Shown: one piece after another, positions 1 to 9,200 of the stretch
How positions within the stretch are numbered: the first letter of the stretch is position 1
Layout of the letters: the number at the start of each line of letters is the position of its first letter
Origin: Ostrinia nubilalis
Taxonomy: Eukaryota > Arthropoda > Insecta > Lepidoptera > Crambidae
Reading direction: 5' to 3'
DNA: 64,000 bases
Assembly (NCBI RefSeq): GCF_963855985.1
Contig: NC_087105.1
Coordinates: 3,722,501 to 3,786,500 of the forward strand
Position numbers and translations under genes: made by a program
Notes under the pieces: model-generated
What the model was told of the DNA's origin: nothing
Database searches by the model: none
Seen by the model: the letters and a program-made list of their open reading frames with translations, nothing else

Positions 1-185
1 ATCAAGTTTGGGTTCATTGGATGTCTTTTCGAGATCTTTAAGTGCTAGATAATGTCCAGGGTCCTAATGATGGAGTCAGGAGGTAGCCATAGGAACTCCT
101 AAACGAAACGGCGGAAACTAATCGAGTTTGGGTTCGTTGAATTTGTCTTTTCGAGCACTTTAATGCTAGATGATGTCTGGACATC
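1..185. repeat. Two-copy direct repeat, period about 120 bp
   Basis: The segments at 1-58 and 121-182 share a run of matching blocks (AGTTTGGGTTC, GTCTTTTCGAG, TGCTAGAT, ATGTC) at a spacing of 120 bases. The second copy carries small indels. The left copy begins at the window edge, so the array may extend further left. No coding content is seen. Either a minisatellite remnant or an internal part of an interspersed repeat. Confidence 0.6.
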
Positions 186-230
186 AGTGAAGCCAAAAAA
201 TCATCATCATTTTAGTGCTGTTAGTAATTA

Positions 231-1315
231 GGGGAAAGTAGTACGAGATGATCCCCTTAAGCGGGAATCGCTGTAAAATACATATTTTTCAAGGTAAACC
301 AAAAATAAAGACGATTACTACTAGTATATTTATCTAACCAACTTTCCTTATACTCAAAACCAGAAATTAATTAAGGTTTCATTAAAATATTTCATTTTTT
401 GCAAAACCTTACAAAGTGATCATCTTGTACACCCCTGTGGGTAAGATGATCCCCCAGGTAGGGGTAAGTTGATCCCTATGATTCTGTTCTATGATCTATT
501 CTTTTCTGGTTATATTCCTTTCGGAGTACCTAATTATGCGAACAAACCGTTAAAAAGTCAGAAAAGAAAAACATTTACGAATTAAATAACGAAAATAACT
601 GATTCTTTCTTAGTTACCTGCTAAAAAGCGTTTAAATAATTGAAACTGTGGTGGCTGGAGCTGTGTTGAATATATCACAAATAAATTCACCTGCTTCATC
701 ACCCTCTACCCCAGCACATGCTTTATGGCCCCATTTTCCACATGCATAACATTTTATCCATCCTTCACCCTTGGTATCGCTTGAAAACTTTTCTGTTCAG
801 TACAGCCACTCAGTATCATCTCCTTCAGACTCAGGTGAGTTATATGAAGTTCTCTTTCTTTTATTTCACTTCCCTTTACCTACTCCATTGACTTTTTTGT
901 TTTAATTTCCAGGGATCATCTCGTACATATAGGAAGGGATCATCTTGACCCAAGTCCCACTTTTTGTTAAATATTTGCTAAAATAATCTACAAGTACGCG
1001 GCTACGTTTTTATGGCCAAAATATTAAAATTAAACATAATAGAAAGCCTAACGACAACAGTAATTACATTTAACATTGTTTGAATAAAAGTAACATAAGT
1101 TCAAAGTCATGCCTATTTTAGATCAGAAGTACACAATTTTTCTTTTTTCTCGTCAAATTCGATGTATCGCTCACGCCACCATTACGATTTGACTGAGGCG
1201 GGGAGGTGTCCAGAGCTATGTTTTACCAGTGAAAGAAACTAAATGTCGTTAGTGGTTTCAGCACAATCGCGAAAGATCATCTTACCCCAGGGGATCAACT
1301 CGTACTACTTTCCCC
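231..1315. mobile_element. Non-autonomous pogo-like (Tc1/mariner superfamily) DNA transposon
   Basis: The ends are inverted repeats of about 25 bases beginning GGGGAAAGTAGTACGAG, with one mismatch between arms, and are flanked by the dinucleotide TA on both sides (229-230 and 1316-1317). The motif GATCATCTTRMCCC or its complement recurs internally near 418, 445, 910, 945 and 1275, in a subterminal arrangement like transposase-binding sites. Inside lies a decayed minus-strand zinc-finger tail of the type found at the C terminus of pogo-like transposases. The TA duplication and the zinc finger together support the pogo assignment; the rest of the transposase is missing. Confidence 0.7.
670..828 (-). 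pseudogene. Relic C-terminal zinc finger of a pogo-like transposase
   Basis: Read on the minus strand, this stretch encodes W-I-K-C-x2-C-x2-W-x-H-x2-C-A-G-V followed by G-E-F-I-C-D, the spacing of the PHD-like finger that ends many insect DDE_1/pogo transposases. An in-frame TGA stop interrupts it just upstream (after E-W-L-Y), and the final Cys of the finger appears replaced by Phe. There is no upstream DDE domain in the element. It is therefore a dead remnant and not a host gene. Confidence 0.65.
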
Positions 1316-1494
1316 TAAAAGCGTGTTGTTAGTTTTTTAAACTATTCTTATTTGACATTAAGGGCATATTTCACAATCGCTTAGTAAGGGCCTGTTTCGC
1401 CACTTCTGGATAAGTTGTGGATAGCCTGTCTGACGGATCATTTGACACATTTTTATAGAAAATACGTGCTATCTAGATTGATCAGACACTTAGA

Positions 1495-2445
1495 AGAATG
1501 GTAATACTCCTCTTTAAAAAAGGTGACAAAACCTTGTTGAAGAATTATAGACCCATTTTGCTTCTGAGCCATGTCTACGAGCTGTTTTCGATAGTCATTA
1601 CGAATTGTCACACTAGCAGGCTCGACGACTTTCAGCCCCCCGAAAAAGCCGGTTCCCGAAAATGCTTTAGTACCATATACCATAATAATATACGCAACGG
1701 CAGATTATACGGAAGATCAAGGAGTATAATCAGCCACTTTGCGTTTGTGAACTATGAGAAAGCCTTCGATTCGTTTGAAACATGGGCAGTGCTTCAGTCT
1801 CTTCAACTGTGCCAAATTGACTATTGATACATTAAAGTGTTGAAAGGCTTGTACAAACACGCCACTGTGACAGTCCGTTTGAAGATCAGGACCCGAAACC
1901 TATCCAGTTGCAGCGAGGGGTGAGACAGGGAGACGTCATCACTACCGCCCTGGAAGATGTTTTCAAGCTTCTGGGCTGGAGCGGATTCAGCATAAATATT
2001 AACGGTGAGTACATCACCCAGACAGCAGACGTTATCGTAGTCATGGCTGAGATCGTGGAAGATCTAGGCACAATGCTCGATGGCCTCAATAGAGTCTCTC
2101 AACAAGTGGGTCTCAAAATGAACAAGATTTAAAAATCATGTCTAAAGACCGTGTTGCACCCACTCCTCTAAAAGTTGGAGACTCTACACTCGAGGTTGTT
2201 GACAATAATGTATACCTGGGACAAATAGTCCAGTTAGGTAGGTCCAATTTCGAAAAAAAAAGGTCGATCATCGAATCCAGCTCGGCTGGGCAGCCTTTGG
2301 GAAGCTTTACGATATTTTCACGCGGCTTCTCCGTCGCGTCGCCACTCCGCTTTAAATCCACTTTGAATCCGCTTGCAATCCGCCAGGGTGGCAAGGGCCT
2401 TAAAACTCAGAGGCACACTGATGTTCAAATACCGTAGCCGAGTCC
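1495..2445 (+). pseudogene. Decayed RTE-like non-LTR reverse transcriptase fragment
   Basis: Plus-strand reading in shifting frames recovers reverse-transcriptase blocks in order: F-K-K-G-D-K near 1510, N-Y-R-P-I near 1545, A-F-V-N-Y-E-K-A-F-D near 1745, R-G-V-R-Q-G-D-V near 1917, and the stretch after the catalytic motif (VVMAEIVEDLGTMLDGL) near 2035-2090. The F/Y-A-D-D catalytic box itself is deleted, leaving T-A-D. Further conserved sequence (KVGDSTLEVVD, YLGQ) follows at 2170-2230. Stops, frameshifts and deletions show it is inactive. Its likely C-terminal region in another copy is seen at 14470-14725. Confidence 0.8.
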
Positions 2446-2621
2446 TAAAGCCGCGGTACGCGTTCGCCACGAAAAGAGTGAGCAAGACAGCAATATCTCA
2501 CTCACACGTTTCATGCCTTGTTTATAACGACTAGTCTTAACGCCCAGTTAATAAAACATCGAAACATTACAAATAATATCACATATAAACAACAAAATTA
2601 AAATTAAAACTAAATGTATTC

Positions 2622-2725
2622 TGTCGAGAACACTGAGATTATTCCCGGGAGCGTTCTCGGTTCTCGAGAATATTCTCACTGGGAATATTGCCGGGAACGA
2701 GAACTTTCTCAGCGGCACATCTCTA
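2622..2725 (-). mobile_element. Fragment of a hAT-like MITE end
   Basis: On the minus strand the segment starts TAGAGATGTG, the same opening as the hAT element at 33942 (TAGAGATGAA), and is rich in repeated GAGAA/TTCTC and CCCGGGA motifs forming internal inverted repeats. No matching opposite end was found nearby, so it is either truncated or one-sided. The assignment rests mainly on the end motif. Confidence 0.4.
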
Positions 2726-3125
2726 GCTAAGGCATAACAAAATAAAACGCCTACCTATCACCGCGTTATATAGCCGTTATAGCATTATTTATAGGTACAG
2801 TTGCAGAGCGATTTTAGCGTTATTTAATAGCACTGCTTAAAAAAATTGAGAGAACTTTTTCCTGATAATTTATTGTTTGACAAAGCCATGCTAACAAATA
2901 GCGAATGATCAAATTAAGCGTGGCGTAGCGTTAAACGTGTTAAGGCGTTCAGTCGAAATAAGGCGAATGTTTGGCTGAATCTTAATGGTGGCCATTCATA
3001 TTGACCAGTTGAGCTGATTTAGCCGTTATCAAAAATAATAATAACTTTATTAAGCATTTGAGTTCCTACCTATGATTGAAAACCTAAACTACATAAATTA
3101 AAAATGTATTATAGCTATGAAAATA
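2726..3125 (-). other. DRC7 3' flank / probable 3' UTR
   Basis: No open coding blocks were found. It contains an AATAAA on the minus strand at 3051-3046, about 75 bases after the DRC7 stop, which fits a polyadenylation signal. The remainder (2726-3000) is AT-rich with no feature I recognise. Confidence 0.45.
3046..3051 (-). promoter_or_regulatory. Candidate polyadenylation signal AATAAA
   Basis: A canonical AATAAA on the minus strand lies about 75 bases past the TAA stop of DRC7. Its position supports the exon at 3221-3126 being the terminal exon. Confidence 0.5.
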
Positions 3126-3221
3126 TTACCTGGCCGCGAAGTAAGCGCTCTCCTTTTCAGGCGTAAGTATAAACTGGTTGGCCAGGTACCACAGCCTCTT
3201 CGCCTTGTACTCCGAATTGAG
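3126..3221 (-). CDS. DRC7: DRC7 exon k, probable terminal exon
   Basis: 31 codons plus TAA, LNSEYKAKRLWYLANQFILT to YFAAR-stop. The acceptor is ACTTTCAG. L-T-P-E-x-E matches the family near its end. The vertebrate protein continues about 50 residues more; here the bases AG|GTAATA at the stop could also act as a donor to an unseen exon. The nearby AATAAA favours termination here. Confidence 0.8.
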   Translation of the reverse strand, partial: LNSEYKAKRLWYLANQFILTPEKESAYFAAR

Positions 3222-6200
3222 CTGAAAGTATTAAGAATAAGTTTTCATCCGTGTGTCCCGTCCACTGCTGCACTGGTAAGAAAATTGCCTGTGGTATATT
3301 TTAGGAACAATGCATCAAAGTAACCATGATCCAAACTAAAAAATAACTCAGGTATTATTTATCGTGTGCTGTCTGTGTACGAGCACTACGAGCACGATCG
3401 TGGCTGACGATGACTAAGGGCTCTAGGGACTACAGTGTTTTAGGGAATAAGGACTCTAGGCTCACTACTGGGAGACACAAAAACACACTATAAGACCACA
3501 GAATTAAGCAACATTATTGTTCTTCCCAACAAAAGCAGTTACGTACCTTATCAAACCGCTCCTGCACCAAGTTCTGTCGTACCAGCTGTTTGGCCTTAAA
3601 GTCGTTGATGCACTGCTCCCTGACCAAGGTCGCCTCCTTGACGGTAAGCGGAGCGCCGGTGCCGCGGCCAGTTCCGAACATGCGAGCGAGGTACGGCGCC
3701 AGAGGATCAATCTCGGCCTCCTTCTCTCGTTCAGTCACTTCGGCTTTTTGGGTTTCCTAGAACCAGGCAATTTGATAATGGAGAAGTTTGAATCAATCTT
3801 TGATTCTGACAAAAAATCCAAAGGTTTTGGCATGGGATTACCGATTCGTGAGAGTGTGGTCACCACTGTATAATACTGTCCATTATAGCGGAAAACACAC
3901 TTGTAACACAAGCTCATAGATCTGCTGGTGCTAGCTGACCTCGAATGATTAGCAGAAAAATCTAATCCCTAAGTATAAATGGATGAAAATATAAGGTACC
4001 GTAAGTTACATATAAGTTATCTGGAGCTTTTATTAAAACTATATCATCAATACATCATCATCAGCTCATTTATTCTTCCTCACGTATTCAGTTCAGATTG
4101 TAAGTAATTGACCATAGATTGGTTGTAAAATTTATTTATTTTTACGTTTTCAGTAAGCAGTAATGCCTCACCTGTTCTTTCCAGCCCTTCTTCGCCGCCT
4201 CGTTCCTCTCAGTATCAAACAGCGCCACATACAGCATCGGCTCCGTCAGCTCCTTGTGCCTCTGCCGCAGGTACCCGTTGATGTCGGTCTCGCGGTCGCG
4301 GATGTGCTTGGTGGTCTTGTACTCCCAGGTCATGTTGTCGCAGAGTGCGTAGTATACGTTTAGAGGCCGGGGTAAGGCGGCGCAGGGGTCAGCCTAGAAG
4401 ATGGGGAATTAGGGATGTTTGGGAGTCCGTTGCAACATGAAAAGAAGCGATTAGAGAGCAGTTCTCTGATTACTTTATTGGCGAAGATGTGCTAAGCATT
4501 TTGTCAAGCATCAATAAAATTGTTTTATTTCCTAGTTCTTTCGGCAGGCTCTGCAGTTGCAGTGATAACGGCTTAGCAAAGCGATGTGTCAAAAACGCAA
4601 AACTCACGTTTCTGTACGATATTCTGCGAATGTGTGTGAGGAATGTGTGCGAAAGACGCGAGCATTAAACTGAGAATAAATTATTTCCGGATTGTGCTTT
4701 CAGATATTTCATTGGGTGTCGATGGAATATGCTAGTTAAAGTTCAAAAGAGTCCCATAAATTAGATAAGGCTCTGTAATTTGAGAAACAGTGGAATTTTG
4801 TTAAGTAAACCTTATTATATAGGTTAATTACTGTGCCAAAGAAAGGGGATCTAAGCCAGTGTAGCAATTGGAGAGGTATCACTTTGCTCTCGATACCGTC
4901 AAAGGTTTTCTGCAAGATTATCTTGAATAGGTTATCGGGGGCCGTTGAACCTCTTTTGCGTAGGGAACAGGCTGGCTTCCGCCCGAACCACTCGTGTACC
5001 GACCAGATCAATACTTCGCGTATCATTTCGGAGCAAACATCAGAATGGCAAAGGGAAGTCTACCTAACCTTTGTAGACTTTGAAAAAGCCTTTGATACGC
5101 TGAAGTGGGCAAGTATATGGTCGCGACTCGCTGACATTGGTGTCCCGCCGAAAATCATCGACCTACTGAAGGCCATCTACAGGAAATATTCTTGTACGGT
5201 GACTCACGACGGCCTCATCTCCGAAGGAAGGAAGGCTGCCTGCTTTCGCCCCTTCTCTTTCTGGTTGTCTTGGATGGAGTCATGAATCGCGCATATCAAG
5301 ACCAACGGCGTGGAATAGAGTGGGGTATAATCGGAGTCTTAGAAGACTTAGATTATGCTGATGACCTCTGTTTGCTGAGCCACACGCATCACGATATGCA
5401 ATCCAAACTTGATGACCTACATCGAGAAGCGGGTATCACAGGGCTCAAAATTAACTGCCGGAAGACCCGACAGCACTTCCACCCCCATCACTTAGATGGT
5501 TGGCAGTCCACAACAGTACGTTTCTCTAGAAACTTTCTGCCCCGTACAACCAAACTGTGGAATGGACTGTCGTCTGCGGTGTTTCCGGACGGATACGACC
5601 TGCAAGCTTTCAAGAGGAGAGCGTATCTTTACCTTAAAGGCCGGCAACGCACCTGTAACGCCCCTGGGTCTGCGGGTGTCTATGGGCGACGGTAATCACT
5701 TACCATCAGGTGATCCGTTTGCTCGTTTGCCTCCTATCACATAAAAAAAAAAAAAAAAAACCCAAGAGATGCGATCTGGAGTGAGAAATTGCACGCCATT
5801 ACGGATTGGTGCAGAGGATGTGGCACGAGTCCACAATTTCACCTACCTCGGGAGCGTCGTGTCAGAAACTGGAGGTACCGAAGAGGACATCACTTCGCGC
5901 ATTGCCAAGGCCAGAGCTACCTTCGCACAACTTCGCCCAATATGGCAGTCACGGAAATTGACCCGAAGGGTCAAGATCAAAATATTCGGGTCCAACGTTA
6001 AATCCGTTCTGCTCTATGGGTGTGAAACGTGGAAGGTCACCAAGGTTATCTCGCACCAGCTGCAGGTCTTCATCAACCGCTGCCTTCGCCGAATTCTCGG
6101 CATATACTGGCCCGAGAAAATCTCCAACGTCGAGCTATTGGAACGCTGCCACGAAATTCCGATCGACCAGCAGATCAAGCGCCGCAAGTGGAACTGGATT

Positions 6201-9200
6201 GGCCACACTCTCCGAAGGGACCCCGATCACATCCCTAAGCAGGCTCTGGATTGGAATCCCCAAGGAAAACGCAAACGTGGTCGACCCAGGCAAACTTGGC
6301 GGCGCACTGTAGCGGACGAGGCGAAGAAGATCGGCAAGACCTGGAGCGAGATCAAGCGAGAAGCTCAAGACCGAACGAGATGGAGGACTGTTGTGGACGC
6401 CCTCTGCCCCATCTAGGGGACATAGGACCATAAGTCAAGTAAGTCATTATACAGGGTGGAATTTTGTAATGCCACCTGGAGGGAAAGTACTCTTAATACT
6501 GTAGATAGAAAATTTTACTGAAAGAAAACATTCCTTTATTTTTAAAAAGAAAGAGAACTGCATTCAAAGATTTTCGTAATTTTTTCGAGAATTCACTACC
6601 ATACCATACAATTTTCTGTAAATAATTAAGATAATTTAAGATTTCATGGTTTTCCTTTCATTTGATTTAATAAGTTTGTTAGAGAGATTTCATCCTTATA
6701 CTTAACCTTAGGGTTAATCGATCGATGCAATAAAAATACAGGGTGTAATTTTTAACAGATTGTAGTTGGTTCGATTCCCGGGTGTAGCATGCAATTTTTT
6801 GGAAATCTTTGAATGCAGTTCTATTTCTTTTTAAAAATAAAGGAATGTTTTCTTTGAGAAAAATTTTCTATCTACAATATTAAAAGTACTTTCCCTCCAG
6901 GTGGCATTACAAAATTCCACCCTGTATAGGTAGGTTAGGCAATCAATAAATATAACTCACAATGTACCCAGACGTCTTGTCAGGATAAAACAATATCCTG
7001 CCCCCAGTCTCAGCCAAGTTAGGTTTGATGAAGTGCCTAGTGTTATTCGTCACAAAGTTGTACGCATAGTGGTACAGCAGCTCTATGGTGTTTTCCTGGA
7101 TATGGAATATCTTCTTCCAGACGTCGTCCTTGGACTCTATGGCGTAGTTCCTGCTGTAAGTCTCTACCACGTCTTTCACTTGCCGCTTGGGTTCTGCTTT
7201 GTTCCCTTCGGTATATGTTATTATTCGGGATTCTAGTCTGTAAATGAAACATTAACGGCAACAAAAAAGTAGGTAATTTTAACAAAACAAAGAAATTAAA
7301 AACAAAAAACCTGGGTATTCGAGTAGCTCACATTGAGGCTCAAATTCAAATTAATAGCACTATCTCCAAATTTAAAAAGTAATGCGGTATCTGAACCATT
7401 TAAACTATTTGTGAAAAAGCCAAATCTGATTCCAATGAACAGAAGTTCTTTTTACTGTCAGAGCATGTAGGTAGACTCAATCGAGCCATGTCTGACGTCT
7501 CTATATAAAGTTACATTACAACTACGTGGATGGATACTAATTAAGTCAAAGCTACTTAGTATTCCTGAGTTCTAATCAAACACCTATCATCTCTGTTGGT
7601 GTAGTGCTCATCAAAGGTCAGAGGCGAGCAGACCAGCTTGGTCAGGTGGTCTAACCGGGCGTAGTAGTTGAACTCCAGCGTGCGGACCCCTTCCACTGAC
7701 ACGATGGGGGCATCGATGGAGTACACGTGTTCTGGAATAGTCATTTCAATAGTAAAAATTGGTTCTCTCAAAACCCAAGGATAGAATACGTTACCTGTCC
7801 CTGTATTCTAAGGCTGAGTTGCACCACCTAACTTTGACCGTAACTAAAACGTTATCCGGCGTTTTTTGTATGGAGTTTGACAGATTTTTGACGTTTGTCA
7901 AAGTTAAAGTAAGATGGTGCAACCCAGCCTTAATCTCATAGTTAAGATGAAAGTGATCTTTATAAACCCATGAGATGAAATTAGTATCAAGATGACTCAC
8001 TTATAAGGTGATCCTTTCTGCCAATCCCGAAAGTTTCACGAATTTCTCTACCAACATGATCTATCTTTACAGTTTCCATCTTGTCGACTCGATTTTTGTA
8101 CCATTCGTACCTGAAAATAATTTATCTATTAAAACAAAGTCTGTGGTTAAGTTTGAAGATAAACAGAAGGAATAAAATTATTTATCCTGTTTGGATTGGT
8201 TTTTTGAAAAAAATCTTACGTCAATAATGGTACAGTGTACGCGTAATCATCAAAAATCTTGACTCGCTTCACAATCCCATCCCTCTCGGAGTACGGTGCG
8301 AACTTCTCCAAAACCACCTTCTTGTAACGTATCACTTTATAGCTGCCCGGGTATCTTTGCTCGTATTCTGAAACAGGCGTAACTATTGTGATGGATATAT
8401 TATTATGTACTAGACTTTCTGGAGCATTTCTATGTAATGTAACGTTCTTACGAAAGGTAGACAATGGTAATAGCTCAGTGTCCAATACACGTTTGATTCG
8501 TGAAAGGGTTCACTAAAACATGTCATAGAGCGGCCTGTTACAAGTAAATGCTCTAGTTTATTTATTTATTTGAACACCAACAAGGTTACATTGAGGCTTC
8601 ACAAAAGTAACTATAAAAAATGACACTTGTTAAATTATTATACGCATCTTAAGAGTATCTTAGATACATTGGCAGTGTGACATAGCGCAACGTCTCTACT
8701 ATAGATCGTTTCATCCACGAAGACGCACCCCACCAATTTTTGGTCGAAGGAAGCGCGGGGTGCGGGGAGTTTGATCCGAGCAATCTGAGCGTCATTATTG
8801 TAGTGTGCGTGTGCACTGATAATTTAGCGTGTACCGATAACACTCATGAAAACATTAGCGGAAGAATGGAAGGGCGCGTCTTCGTGGATGAATCGATCTA
8901 TACCTACCATCAGCGCTAATGTCCAGCTTCTCCACCCAGCTGGCGGGTATGTCCAGATGCTTCTCCGTCTCCACAGCGGTTCGCTTGTCAGCCACGTCGA
9001 TGCCCACGAATAGACGGCGGTGGAAGGGCTCTCCAGCAATCAGGTGCTCCCAGCAGGTCAGGTCCATCAGGTCGAAGTTGAGCGCGCCGAGGCCGTCGGC
9101 ACAGCTTTGCAGGTTCACCTTTAGTTAGGACGTTGGAGGAGGTAACTTCGAGTTGGGTTATTATTATACATTAATTAATGTATTATTTTCGTAATATTAT

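Noticed and set aside
6768..6778. GGTTCGATTCC, a perfect tRNA B-box word
   Set aside because: No A box at the right distance and no cloverleaf; it lies in the loop of a MITE, so no tRNA gene or SINE head is called.
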